From positions 3,184,809-3,248,808 of the forward strand of contig NW_004624843.1 of assembly GCF_000247695.1 (NCBI RefSeq): DNA of 64,000 nucleotides, in the 5' to 3' direction. The notes beneath the pieces are model-generated. The model ran no database searches. It saw nothing but the letters and a program-made list of their open reading frames with translations, and was not told where the DNA came from. This DNA comes from Heterocephalus glaber. Its lineage: Eukaryota; Chordata; Mammalia; Rodentia; Bathyergidae. Positions 48,176 to 60,473 of the stretch are shown here, piece after piece (the stretch's first letter is position 1; every line of letters starts with the position of its first letter). Both the position numbers and the translations under genes were made by a program.

Positions 48176-50004
48176 AATGTGGTGCAGTGATATGTATCTA
48201 GTATCTATCTTAATCCTAGCATCTAACTCCACCGTGTTCATTTGGTGTTCGGCTAACAATTAAAGCTGATTTAGTTTGGACAGCACAAAGAGAGAGTAAT
48301 TGTATAGTGGAGAAGCCTGACAAGCCCTGTCTCAGCGTGGTGACCAATGTAAGCTAGTGACCATTGATCTGATGGGATGAAAATGGCATTGGTTTGTGGT
48401 CTTCCTCCCCAAACCTATGATGCTATTGGGTTCATGAGTAGAACATCATAAAAATCAATATAGAGGAGCTTCGTATATTTCTATAGAATATAGTACTTGG
48501 TGAATACTCCTCAAAATTGCCAAGGTCCTCAGAAACAAGGAAAGTCTGAGAAACCATCACAGCCATGTGTTGCCTAAGAAGATGTGATGACCAGATTCAG
48601 TATGATGTCCCGGATGGGATCTTGGCACAACAACAAAAGAGGACACTGGGTAAAAAGTAAGGAAATTCGAATTAAGCGTGAGCTTTAGCGAATAATGATA
48701 CATTAATTCTAGTTCATTAATTGTAACAAATATATTATACTAAAGTAAGAAGTTCAGACAGAGAACCAGGTGTGAAGAACGTGGAAGTTCTCTGCATTAT
48801 TTTCAACATTTCCCAAAAAAGTCAAAATTTATCCTAAAACAAAAATTTATTGAAAAATTAACACACAACAACAAATCTTAGTTTGAAAGTGACACTAAAA
48901 CAAACTGTGGGCCAGATTTTTGGCCTGTACACAGTATTTTAACTACATTTCCATTCCCTTTCAATTCCCTTTCCTCAGTTTTGGAAACAACTGGGGTTGA
49001 AGAGTAATTCTAATCATACCAGGATCAGCAGAACCTTGTTACAAAGAATGCCAAAAGCCTATGCCCCTTCAATTGTACCATAATAACTCTTTGTTCCTAC
49101 TCCTCAGAAACATCTGATGATTCACTATTGACTCCATCACTCTTGTGAGGAAGAAAATATTTTTAGGAAGATCCAAGCAATTTCCTCGGAGGTTCCACTG
49201 ACCAACACTGAGCCAACACTCACCTCTAAATACAAAAGAAGCTGGGAAAGGTGGCATCTGGAACCTTCAGTTCTCTGGCACATGAGAAGAGTAGAGAAAT
49301 GACAATGGTGGAGTCAGCCACTGGTGGTTTTGTTTATTTAAAATTTTGTAACTATTTCAAACGTCTCTGTCTTTTCTATAGTTTTTAGGTTTGTTTCTAT
49401 AAATAAGCTGTAAAATTCTTGAACAGTAAAAATTGTGACTTCCGTGTATTTGTACCTAAAAGTCTTTGTTGTTGTTGTTGTTGTTTGTTTCTAACTTGGC
49501 CTGTAACATGATTTGGGGAAAGTATCAAGTCAGACTCCCAGAAAACCCTCAGTCCTTGGAGAAAATGACAACCAGACTATATTGTTCAAAAAGCAAAACC
49601 AGTAACAGCTGCAGGAAATGAAGTAGAAACCGAGCCACTAAGGTATAATCACTAGTTGACAGGGTCAAGCCTGGCAATCTGAGGACACAGTCCCCGCCCC
49701 TTTGGCCGTGCAGAAAGCCCATGTATTAGAACAGAGCTACTTCCAAGTCCACTCACTCACAAGCCCATCACCAGCTCAGACTGTCCTGAGCAACAGTTTG
49801 CTCTTGCTTATCAAATGCCGTTCCATGACAACTCGAGCAAGATGGAGTGTTTGGCTCACTCGGAGAATGTGCCCTGTGCTGTAGGAGGACCATGGACACA
49901 TTCAGGATGCAGTAACTGTGGACCACAGCCACCACCACCAAAACAGGCTGATTAACCTACTTTGTGATATCTGCGTCTACAATAAGGACAACAGCGACAA
50001 TAAC
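48176..50004. other. No gene recognised; (GTT)n run
   Basis: The only structured element is a (GTT)n run at 49466-49490. Confidence 0.4.
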
Positions 50005-50205
50005 CACAGCTAGTGAGTGCTGAGTGCCTACTGTGCACTGGAGGTGGGCCAAGTGATTTCCATGCATTCGCATTCTGGTGTTTAATTCTCGAAATGACCT
50101 CCAAGGGAGGTCCTAGCATTATCCCCATTTTCCAAATTAGGAAGCTTAGGCCCGAGTCATTAGCATATAAACGATTAAAGCAGGGCTTTAACCCACTCCG
50201 CTACT
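50005..50205 (-). repeat. MIR SINE
   Basis: GAGTGCCTACTGTGCACTGG, TTATCCCCATTTTCCAAATT and GGGCTTTAACCCACTCCG are antisense MIR. Confidence 0.8.
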
Positions 50206-50769
50206 AATAGGTGCCACTGAGCAGAGTTTACCTCCCCTCATCATGCTCTGTGCAGTGTAATTTAGGGTTTATTTGTTTATTAAATGAAAGTCTGCTTCGA
50301 AACAAGCTACAAACTCAGGAGTTGAGATCTTTCTGAGTGGCTCTTGTTGCTCAACATCTGCTTGCACTCGGTGAGATGATTATCGCTGACTGTCCCAATG
50401 AATGAGCAAATGTTTCTCAAAGCGTTCAGTGTTGTCAGCTCTCAGACTGCCAGAAGGCTCTGCCCCAGACCTCAATCAGGAGCCTCCAATAACTAGCTTG
50501 AAAGAGACAAATTATGACCGTCCTTTGTTTCAATCAAGTCCTTTAAGGGGCATTGCATATAATGAATTTAGGAATGTGGAAGACATAGGGATTTGAGAGT
50601 GTGTCATTGAAGCAGCTGCTAAATGCGGAACGAACAAAGGAAATGCAGGCAACTTAGACATTGTCCGGGGGCACACAGGGGTGTCCGTGGGGACAAAGCT
50701 CCACTCACACCAGCATTCCTGGGTCCCTCCTGTCAGCCACCGAGTGTCTATGAGCCACAGGACCAACAG
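50206..50769. other. No recognised feature
   Basis: No gene or repeat was recognised. Confidence 0.4.
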
Positions 50770-50990
50770 AGTCTTCTTTTTTATTATTATTTAATTCTAT
50801 CCTGGGGATTGAAATTAGGGCTGCTGCACTGAGCTACATCCCCAACCTTCTTAACTCACCTTTTTACTTTTGAGATGAGGTCTCACTAAATCTTGAAATT
50901 GCCCAGTCTGAGCTCAAATTTGCAATCCTCCTGCCTCAGCCGCCCAGAGTGCTGGGATTACAGGCATGCACCACCATGCCTGGCTCCAAC
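50770..50990 (-). mobile_element. B1-ID dimeric SINE, antisense
   Basis: The antisense ID half (CTGGGGATTGAAATTAGGGC, GAGCTACATCCCCAACC) is followed by the antisense B1 half (GAGATGAGGTCTCACTAAAT, CAGAGTGCTGGGATTACAGG, CACCATGCCTGGCTCC). Confidence 0.88.
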
Positions 50991-51717
50991 TGGGTCTGTT
51001 ATGGGAAGATAGAAGTAAACAAAGCTTGTGTCATACTCCTTGCTGGGTGTTCCCATGGCTGCTTAACCTACGGAGTTAATATTTGGTTCTTACTTTACTT
51101 CCAAACACTGAAACAAACTAAAAATATTAACATATTGCACTGTATCATTTAATAATCAGAGTGTGGGTGCATCGCTATGGCATTTGGAAGATTAGGGACA
51201 GATGTTTTGAGGGTAGAGGGGGAATGAAAAGCATAGTATTCTTTCTGCTTAAAACCCTCTCTAGCACCTGATTTCAAGACATGGCTCAGCCTTCCCAAAT
51301 GTTTCCATGTGGAATTAAAAATGCATTGTTCAAAATGACTCTGGGACTCCTGCACAGCGTTTAGCTACAAAGTGGGGTTGAATACAGAGTGGCTCCACAT
51401 TGCCTGCAGGCGGGTAAGGACCAAGGTGCTGTTTGCTAAGGCAATTTCATTTGACCTCAGAAGGAGAGCAGCATGTAAGATATCTCTTGAGGCCACAGCT
51501 GCCTGCTCACCATGCCTAGAGGCATCTCTGGGTTTCTTGTACCTCAACATCACATGTCCTGCATTTCTCTGGCAAATTCTGCTGTACACCTTTGGATGAG
51601 AATTCTTATTTTTCTTTTTCCACCCTTCTTATTGATAAGCAGCACTGACCATCAGGAAGTAAAAACAGCTCCTCCCAGAGGTGCAGCAAGCGCCCCTAGC
51701 AGTGACAAATTTGTTGT
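50991..51717. other. No recognised feature
   Basis: No gene or repeat was recognised. Confidence 0.4.
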
Positions 51718-52461
51718 ATTAGTCCATTTTGCTTTACTATAGCAAAGTACCAGATACAGGCTAACTTTATAAGGAAATGAGGATTGTTGAGCTCACTGTT
51801 CTGGAGATTCAAAGCCTAGAATCAGGGAGCCTCCTTAGTTTGAGCTCAGGGAGTGCCTAATGGTGGACTGGTATCACAGTGGTGGGAGTGTGTGTGGAAG
51901 AAAGAGATCATGTTGTCAAACAGGAAGCCAGAGAGAAGTCGAGAGTTTGGGCTGTCTTATAGCAATGCATTCTCATGAGAACTACAGTGGACCCTAGACA
52001 TATGAACTCAATTCATTCCTGGGGGCTGGTTGTAACTCAAGTTGGTCAACTGAAGGCTCAGGCTCCTCTACACAGCCTTCAAAGTCTCTCTCCTCTATAC
52101 AGGCAGATGTCAGTGTCCTCAGGGAGACATGGACCCAGCATTTCTCAATTAACCCCACACAGGACAGGATGTTGTCATGTCCCTTCCACAACTCTCCAAG
52201 GGCTAAATCTGTATCTGAGACCATCTGGAAGCACAAGTGGCTGGCATTTGGGTTATAACTCAAGACTTTGTTCGTAAATCAAAACTAAAATTCCAGTCTG
52301 GTCGTAACTCAAATTGTCTGCCTGGCAGGCTGGTCGTAACTCAAGGGTCCACTGTATTTAATCTCTTCTAAGTGCAGCTCCCCAGTGACCTAAGCCTGTC
52401 TCATTAAGCTCCACCTCCTAAGCTCCTGCCCCTGGACCCCCATACTGCTGCATTGGGGACT
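51718..52461 (-). mobile_element. MaLR LTR, split by a DNA transposon
   Basis: TATTAGTCCATTTTGCTTTA, GAGCTCACTGTTCTGGAGAT and, after the insertion, TAAGCTCCACCTCCTAAGCT and CATTGGGGA form one antisense MaLR. A 370-bp TA-flanked element (51985-52354) separates the halves. Confidence 0.72.
51985..52354. mobile_element. TA-flanked non-autonomous DNA transposon (pogo/Tigger-like)
   Basis: Ends are CAGTGGACCCTAGACATATG and GTAACTCAAGGGTCCACTG, terminal inverted repeats flanked by TA on both sides. The interior holds repeated GTAACTCAA words in both orientations. About 80-85% identical by eye to 62310-62673. A 100-residue frame on it is fortuitous. Confidence 0.85.
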
Positions 52462-52866
52462 GTTGTGGCTTGTATCTAAGTGTCCCCCTAAAGCCTCATG
52501 CCCAAAGCCTCTTTTTTGGAGGTGGCTAAATCTAGAGTGTGTGATGCTGGGATCAAGGGTGTGTGATTACTGAATCACTACATGTGAATGACTGGTTTGC
52601 ACCGCCCTAATCCCAGTAGTCTGGACAGGACCAAAGGGGAAGAAAGGTGCTGTTAAGGTCCTTTATTGTGTTGGCTATTCTGTGCACCCCGTGTTGTTTC
52701 TCCTCTGTGATGCCTATTTGCCATCCCTGCCTTGGAGCCAGGGCATTACGGACTGGCGATTATGGACTGAAGTGGCTACAAACTGAGAGCTAAATAAACC
52801 CTTTTCCCTCTAACTTTGGGTGTCAGGTATTTTGTCTCAGCAATGAGAGAAAAGTAACTAACACAG
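52462..52866 (+). mobile_element. MaLR LTR, sense
   Basis: TGTTGTGGCTTGTATCTAAG, AATCCCAGTAGTCTGGACAG, AACTGAGAGCTAAATAAACC and AGAAAAGTAACTAACACAGG give a near-complete sense MaLR LTR, back to back with the preceding antisense one. Confidence 0.72.
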
Positions 52867-53039
52867 GAACCATGCTTCTGATGCATGAACCTTTGGGGAA
52901 CAGATTCCAATTACCTATGAACCACAGCTAACATATTGCTCACGTTACTTAAAATGTCATACACAGTGGAATTGTTTGACAACCAATGTCAAAACCAAAC
53001 TATTTCATGTAATTTTGAAGAAACAAAAGAGACAAGTAC

Positions 53040-53948
53040 ATCCTTGACTTGCTAACATTTATTCAATACTCTTTGAAATTAGCAAGAATCAGAAGAAGCA
53101 TATATCAATCAAATACAGCCACAAAAAAAAAGTCTTCGATATAAATAAAGATGCACTATGGAGAAATACTCACTACTGCAGGATCTGGTACTCTCTTACA
53201 TTTACTACCTCTTAGCAACAAACAGCTCAAATGGAAATTTAATTTACTCACAATACAAAAACCTTGACTTTGAAAAGAAAAATATAGATTGAAATCAATC
53301 AAAGTTCGCCTCACTAGGCCCTTTCGTTCTGTAAGTCTTAAAGGCCAGTTCGACAGTTGTTACAAAAATGACAACAACAAACTCAAAAGAATGTTTCTGC
53401 AAAGTTCAATGGAACAGTGCGGAAATAAGTTACTTAGCCATGCACAGGATAAGGCAAAGGCTAATTTCATTCGGGTTAGGAATAATAAATTTAACTAGTT
53501 TCTTTTTCACAAAACAAACATTTCAGACTTCTTTTTAAGTAACGAGTATACTGTATTATACATCATACACTACTTTACATATTTTTCCTACTCTACTCGG
53601 AAAGCCGGCACTCACATGTCAAAAAGAAACTTCTCCTTGATTAGATTTATTCTGTAACAACCACAGAAATTCATGTGGGTTTCGTGGCAGGGTCTACTGT
53701 GGAAAGGGCACACACTAATCGAAGCATACAGTTTAGAGAGCTGAAAGTACGTTAAAACGTCTATGGATTTCACAAATTCCATTTTTAAAATATTTTTTTA
53801 AACTAAAAGCTGCAGAAAATTATTTCTTCAATATTCTACCGAAAACTCTTGAGCAGCTGTTTTAAATTTCTTAAGCTTTTTAATTTTCTTAAAAATATTA
53901 AATGAGTGTAGTATCCCCATCTTTTTGAAAAATAATTCCAAAAAAAGA
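53040..53948 (-). other. 3' untranslated region of the membrane-protein gene
   Basis: About 0.9 kb of AT-rich sequence with no recognisable interspersed repeat follows the stop codon on the minus strand. It runs to a good poly-A signal. MaLR repeats begin only beyond it, at 52866 and lower. Absence of repeats next to dense repeats fits an exonic UTR. The end position is inferred from the signal rather than from transcript data. Confidence 0.7.
53058..53063 (-). terminator. Poly-A signal AATAAA
   Basis: A canonical AATAAA hexamer on the minus strand lies about 0.9 kb after the stop codon. A GU/U-rich stretch follows it on the minus strand (TGTACTTGTCTCTTTTG, about 53021-53040), as expected for a downstream element. 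Cleavage would fall near 53040. Another AATAAA around 53646 lies closer to the stop and could be an alternative proximal site. Confidence 0.65.
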
Positions 53949-54060
53949 TTACAAATCTTTTGTTTTAATCAGCGTGACCAAGGGTTTGTCATCAGGACTG
54001 TAATCCTCATAGGCGATGGGAGTCACGTCGTACATCGCAGGCCGGGATTTCTTTCCAAAC
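53949..54060 (-). CDS. Terminal coding exon of the same membrane-protein gene
   Basis: On the minus strand a TTTCAG acceptor (AG at 54061-54062) is followed by 112 bases. The first base completes the Arg codon split from the upstream exon (AG|G). Then come 36 codons and a TAA stop at 53949-53951. The peptide starts FGKKSRPAMYDVTPIAYEDY and ends LVTLIKTKDL. It continues the Tyr/acidic character of the tail and repeats the SRPA-x-Y motif seen in the upstream exon (SSRPAYEEFY versus KSRPAMYDV). Total tail length after the helix is about 75 residues. Phase, acceptor quality, matching composition and a stop followed by non-repetitive AT-rich DNA make this a confident last exon. The C-terminal TKDL could be a short binding motif, but this is not established from sequence. 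The protein family was not recognised. Confidence 0.93.
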
Positions 54061-55704
54061 CTGAAATCACAGACAGAGCAGACTCCTGTTAGATAAATGC
54101 TAGATTTCGAGTCCTAGTAAAGGGAAGTGGTGAGAATCACTCATACTCAAGAATCAAATGGAGCTACAAAAATACTCTAAAATACAAGTACAGAAACTGA
54201 AGCAGTCCTGATATTAATGCTGAATGAGTATAAACATTAGTCTAGTCTTTTGTGCAGGAAGCAGAAAAATGGATTTCACAGAACACAGAGCCCAAATTAA
54301 TGTTGAAGCTTCCAGGTTAAATCTCGGCAAAGCAGTCAGGCATGACAGCTCTACAATAGGTTTTAAGAAAATATATATTGATTTGTCTTTTTCTTCTGAG
54401 AGCCATAAATATTTGGAGAGGTGGGCTGGTTTTATGTTCACTGTAGTGCCTGGAATACGGAACCGTGGGCTGAGGTCACCGTCTCCAGAGGGATGGGCAG
54501 ACAGACTCTCAAGCTGGAAAGACTCTGGGGTCACCTGAGATCCCAGTGCAGAAGAGCAGGTGGAGAAAAAACCCTCAAATAACTGAGGCATTTGCCCACA
54601 AACTCCACTGACACCCAGATCCTACTTGTCTGTGTCACTTCCTAGCTCCCAACCACACCCAAGCCATTGTTTTCTCTGAGTACTAAGCAATTGTGCCCAC
54701 AGATCTGCATACATCAAAATCTCCTTCCTGTCAGGACCAGCGCCCAGACTCAGAGGAGTCAGAGTCCAAGTTCAGGATCTCCTGCCAAACCAATCTCAAG
54801 AGGGCGATTACTATAATAAAGGCAATTCAGCTTCTCCTCTGGGTGGTCCTTTCCACACAAGACCTCACCTTCCCTAAAGCTTTTGGAGTGAAACATGATT
54901 CAGTCTTCTACACAGACCCCGCATCACTCCTCTCTTTTTATAGACTGCATGTTTTTGTTTGAAAACCAACAGGTCTCATTAAAAAGGAACTTCTAAAAAC
55001 CTTACATTTTTTTAAAAAGGCTATTAGGATAGGTCTCCTAGGACTTCAAGGAGTTTATTCACCCTGGCTTCTGTCCCTTCTCTCCTCCTTTCTTATTTCT
55101 GCATTTTCATGTATGGCAGTGAGAAGCAGGATCGAGAGCAAAATGAGAAAACAGCACATTCTTCATAGGATCTTTTATTTTTAAACCTTTATCAATCCTG
55201 CATTTCAATTCAGTCAAGATTGGCCTTCAAGAGCACGATTGGCCTCAAAACCATACCAGTTGGGCACCAGACAAAACATAGGGTTTTGCCTAAAACTCCA
55301 CAACTATTGCTGCAACATTAAAAGGGACTTCAATGAAACTGTTTGGAAACTGTGACTCCTCCCTGGAGATCTGTGTTAGCAGATGAGGGCAGCATCCCAG
55401 CCTGCAGTCTGATTATCTAAATTAAGTGACCTGTGTGTAACCTGGGACAGGAAAGTGGCCAGTATGAAAGTCCACTGGAGCCTACACTTTTTCCCAAGTG
55501 TGAAATGTCATGGCTACTTTAAGATGCAAATATTTTGACAATTTATTTCTCATAAAATAGCTGGACACATTGATAATAAAAGCGGTAACTTAACAAGAAT
55601 GTTTGGCAACCTAGAGAAACGCAGAGAAAAGCTCTGCCCCTATCCTAGCCTAGTATTGTGGGATGGTTTCCCTGGGAACTATGATGTGAGGCCCAGCGAA
55701 CCAG

Positions 55705-55731
55705 ATTAATTAATTGAATAATTAATCAATT
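55705..55731. promoter_or_regulatory. AT-rich dyad with clustered TAATTA-type words (candidate homeodomain site)
   Basis: ATTAATTAATTGAATAATTA plus ATCAATT forms an imperfect dyad packed with TAATTA/ATTAAT cores inside the last intron, in an otherwise repeat-free stretch. Function is inferred only from motif content. Confidence 0.3.
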
Positions 55732-55991
55732 GCTGGACAGGAAAAATGCCAGCAATTTAATAGACTGAATATATGCTTTTAAACCCACCTTTTATGTGAT
55801 TTCATAGTTGGAGGAGGAATTTGCCTTCTCAAAATCTAGAAAACAAGATGCCTCTGCTTTATGCCATCCATTAGCAAGCTTAAATGTTGCCATGGAGCCA
55901 AATATTGACAAGGTAGGTTTCAGGAAGCTGTCAGAAATCCATTGAGTAGGGCAAGTCAAGAGCTAAAACCACTCAGGAGCAGCCATCTGCT

Positions 55992-56030
55992 TGTGTGCGT
56001 GTGTGTGTGTGTGCGCGCGTGTGCGTGTGT
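55992..56030. repeat. Alternating TG/CG tract
   Basis: About 39 bases of strictly alternating purine-pyrimidine, including GTGCGCGCGTGTGCG. Confidence 0.92.
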
Positions 56031-56192
56031 AAAGTTGAATGAATAATAAAGAGCATCACTTTGTGTCCACACCAGTCTGCTCGTCTGTCTGTCATGGTAT
56101 CAGTTAACTCCTATCAGTATAGGTCATAAGGGTGAGGCCGGTTACGAAGGAAACTTGATTTAAGAAAGAACAACTTGACCAGGACTAGAAAA

Positions 56193-56258
56193 GGGGACAG
56201 GCAGGGTTGGAGCTGCAGTCCCTGAGGGGACAGGCAGGGTTGGAGCTGCAATCCCTGT
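56193..56258. repeat. 33-bp tandem duplication
   Basis: Two units start GGGGACAGGCAGGGTTGGAG at 56193 and 56226, differing at about two positions. Confidence 0.93.
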
Positions 56259-56747
56259 ACTTCACCTTCCTAATTGCTGAGAACCTGTCCGAATGCCTTT
56301 AGGTCTCCTCCAAAGCGTAGGGTCTACCGTAAGAAAAGTACGCTTTCTGGAAACCCTAGTTTTTAAACACCTGTAAACTGAGATAAGCCTTTGCTTGAAT
56401 CTTCTACGTCTCTCACAGTGGTAGGCTCGCACCTGGTGATAAATAAACGTGCATTCACATCTACACTCAAAAGAGTCTAGCTGTGTACCTCCTCTGTTTC
56501 TCAGAATTGGGTGAATGTTAAGAAATCAAGCTGATGCCATAGCTCAATTTTAAACTCCCAGGAACTAAACCAATGCAAGAGGTTGCCTATTTTTCTTGCT
56601 AACTTTTTACATGACTCTTCTTTTTGAATAACACATTTTTTTGGTCAAGAAGGTATATTTTAATTGTAAAAATATAAAATTGGAATCTTGAAAAAATTAT
56701 AATGTAGACTAGTGGCTGCAGGTCAGTTCCAGTCTGATGCCTGTTTT

Positions 56748-56935
56748 TTTCAATAAAGTTTTATTGGGACACAGCAGAGGCCACTCATACTGTCTCTGGC
56801 TGCTTTGGACACCACAGAGGTAGAGTGCAGTGGCTGTGATGAGACTGGGTGGCCCGCAAAGTCTAAGCTATCGTGCACCCCCCTGTGAAGACCGTAAAAA
56901 CCACCTCTAGGGATCCATCTCTGCAAAGGCCAGGT
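56748..56935 (-). mobile_element. hAT-Charlie-like fragment
   Basis: CAATAAAGTTTTATTGGGAC, TGTCTCTGGCTGCTTTGGAC and GGTGGCCCGCAAAGTCTAAG match the common mammalian hAT end-region text, diverged. Confidence 0.65.
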
Positions 56936-57479
56936 GTGAACATGTTGTGTATTATTCTTCAGTCTGTCCATTCCTCAACCCTACACACTTCCAATTAACC
57001 TCAAAAACATGTGTTAAGCACCTCTGAAAGTATCATATGCAGTATTTATTTCATATTTTTGACAAAATTGGAAAAACTGCACATTAACTAAATTTTTCAC
57101 TCGACATTCTCTGTGATCTTTTACTCAGCATTCTTGGTAAATTATCACTCTTTCAGGTTAAAATGTTCACGGAAAAAACATTTCCTCCTGTGCTGGAAGG
57201 AGCTGGCTGGTGGGAGTGCTGAGGGGCTACGGTCCCCTGTTCCCACCCGAGGCGGCTCACATCCTGACCTGACCACACACTGTGACACTTTGTAGATGTC
57301 TGCTGAGGGTCACAGGGAGCCATATTTTTAAAAGATGGTGATTAACTGACACAGCTTCTCCCCCTGGAAAAGCAGCTCCAAGACCCTGATCTGGTGGTTC
57401 CATCCCCTGCTCCTCGCTCGGCCCCACAAGGGCACAACAAATCAGGCTCTGTCCTGAGCAGTCACTCAGCATGTCATTC

Positions 57480-57600
57480 CAGTGTCTCCTTTTCACTAAT
57501 CATCTCATCTCATTGTCATAGCAACCTTGGGCAGTAAGCAGTGATCATCCATCCCATTTTATAGATGAGGAAGTAGAGGCATGGGGATAACATCCGTGGG
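57480..57600 (-). repeat. MIR fragment
   Basis: CATCTCATTGTCATAGCAAC and CCATTTTATAGATGAGGAAG are antisense MIR. Confidence 0.7.
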
Positions 57601-60473
57601 CCACACCCCTGGTAGGGGGTGGAGCTTGCTGGCTTCCTTCCATCCTTCATGCATGCAAGGAACCCAAAAGCTGCTTTCGTGCTTACTGCTCCTGACAAGG
57701 GCCTATGTGCTTCAGGGTTTGAAGGCACTGGCTTTGAATCAGCAACATTGATCTTGGCCTCCTCACTTACAAACACCGTGACTCTGGGTATGCTGTTACC
57801 GTACTGAAGCCAAATTCTTCTCAAACAATAGAGAACCAGCAATATACAGGTCCTAGGACTCTTGCAACTGAATGACGTATGGGTGAATTAGCACAGTGCC
57901 TGACCACAGGATGCTCTCGGTCAATGTGAACCATCACAAGAGCAATAAAAGAAGCCCTGGCATCAGTAAGATCAGCAGCACCAACATCTCAAACATCACA
58001 TATGATGACGAGTCTTGTGTGCACTTCTGCAAAGGAATAAAAGGTGCTGTGAGTGTTTATAAGGCAGACCCAGCAGTGTACTTTCCTCTAGTTCACAGTC
58101 CCCTGAAAGTCCACAGCAGAACAATACCACAGAGGATGGCAGTGGATCCGGTCTTGAGAAAAGGCCAAATCAGGAGGTTCTGAGCTACACGGAAAAAAGT
58201 GGCATGTCCTTTCCGTTTCCTTTTTCTCTCTTTCTGTGATCAGGCACTTCTTGGAGATTAAGCAGTTGGCCATCAAGTTGTGGTCTCAGCATCAGACCAC
58301 AGAGGGTCGTGGCTTTGCTCCTGGTGCTCAGTTAGGAATTCTCTCCTGCCTAGATGTCAGCAAAGCAGCTATGGGACAGGTGGCTCTCGGGACAGGAGGG
58401 AGAAGGGTTTCCTTCCTGACCCAGCACTGGTGCCACCCAATTGCTCTCCTCAGAACTACCAGATGCTCCCTTTGAATCTCTGAATGTCACAGGTGAGCCA
58501 CTTGGAACACAGCCTGTGTGGCCACTGGACTTCAGTAGTTCTAATCTCGGCACCAGGCTAGTGGCAGGGCCAGAGCCAGTGACTAAATGATGGGGTAGGC
58601 AACATCAAAAGGACCGAGTGACTGCTGAGCCTCTAGAGGGTTCATGGGAAGAGAGAGCAAAGAAGGTCAATGAGCAGGAGACCCAGGTGTGGTCTTTACA
58701 CAGCCAGCTGTCAAAGTCAGGTTGGAGCTGAACAAGCGCTTATGAGAGTAGATTTCCAATTTCCAGAAGCTTGGGAAAGTATTGTTATCATGTCTTTAGT
58801 TTCATCTGAAATCAATAATGCATGTGGGAGCTTGCTGTTTAGGAATTATGCAGTAAATATTTTTGATAAAAAGTGGTACTAAATAAGAATCTGCTTTGTA
58901 AATGCTTTCAAATCTATTCTTTCTTTCTAGAGCAGTGAGCTGAATGTCTTCTCAGTGGGGTTTATATAAGCAACAGGTCCTAAAGCACCTATTTAAACTA
59001 CTCTGGAACTGAAACAAAATACTCTTCCACTTGATCCCTGACGGATCGTAGCCAAAGTCACCTCTGGGTTGTAGGGAGTCTGATTCCTTAGATCTCTTAA
59101 TGCATCAAAGAATAACGCTGTAGATTCTGCTCCCTCCCAGTCAACTAAGCCTCCTAAGGACAAAGAGAGAGGACTCTTGAACACCAAGGAATCTGTCCCT
59201 TCTCTACTCTCTTTTTTTCATTCCCTGCTTTTGCTCCAGATTTCAGGACACTACAAACACTCCCCTGGGCAAGGGCATGGGCTGACCCCTGGGATGAATC
59301 TACCTGTCAAACAGTCAAAATATCCTCGCCTAACCCTAGGCTGAGATCAGCCATTCATTTCAGGTCTCAGACTTTAGCAAAGTAGTGTACCGGGAACCAT
59401 GGGAGACATAGAAATAGACCACTGGAAAGACTCAAAGAAAAACTGAAAGTGGGCCTTGCAGGGTTGCTCCAGGGCTTTGAGGAAGTTGGTCCTGAGACAG
59501 AGGGGCCGGATGAGCAGCCATGAAGATGCTGAGCTGCAGGAGGGTGAGCTCTGTCTCCCTCACCATTACATAAGTAAACCTGGGTGCAGCACCCAGCAAG
59601 GCACTGGGGCAGATGCTGCTCTTCCCACTGGTTCTTCTCCCTGCAGCAAGGCTGTGCCTTTTGCTTCTACTGGAGGAACAAGATCACTGTAAGGCTGAGA
59701 CTTAGATTTGGGGACTTCTTTTAGAAAAGCAAACTCTCTGAATCACTTAGCTTCTATGCCATTCAGATGGAATTTTCATCTGCTTGCGTCTTGACCAGCG
59801 CAAATACGATGCTCCACCAAAGACCATTCAGCTAACAGGTCCACTCAGCCCCAACAAAGACACCAAACTCTGCCACTGTTTACTACAGGACACTGGCTTT
59901 CTGAACTGCTGACTTTAGATCCCATCATCAAAGGACAGAAAACATGGATTTACTTTGACAAAGAATATCACTATAGATTTTTGGAATGGCTATTCTTTGC
60001 AAAAGTCAATAAAATGAAAATTGATATTTAGTGTTATATTAGATTTGGAGAGCTAAATGTATTATTTGTTTATGTAATATGTTAATATTTATAATTTAAC
60101 ATGATCATCATATTTCTCTGTGGAGGTAGAGTTATACTTTTCTACACTCAAGGAAACTGCATTTCTAGAAGGTTAAATGACCTGTCTAAAATATACACCC
60201 AGGGAATGGAATAGATAAGACTCATGCCATACCTCAGGGAGCTGGATCCTAGGACCATACTAATTCCTTGTCTTTCCTCCAGAAAAGGGCACAGCCTATG
60301 TGATATGAACTCTAAACACAGAATGATGGCTGTTTATTTTTGTAGGCTCTTCAATTGAAGGGAATCATTTATATTCATGTTGACTTTTAAGAGCAACATA
60401 GTTAAAGATGTTCCAAAGAGAAATCATCAGAAAATGTTCCAATGTGTAGTGATAAAAGAATCAGATATTTTAG

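Noticed and set aside
52040..52354. Repeated GTAACTCAA words resembling a short spaced array (CRISPR-like at first glance)
   Set aside because: Irregular spacing, both orientations, and contained within transposon ends. The genome is mammalian.
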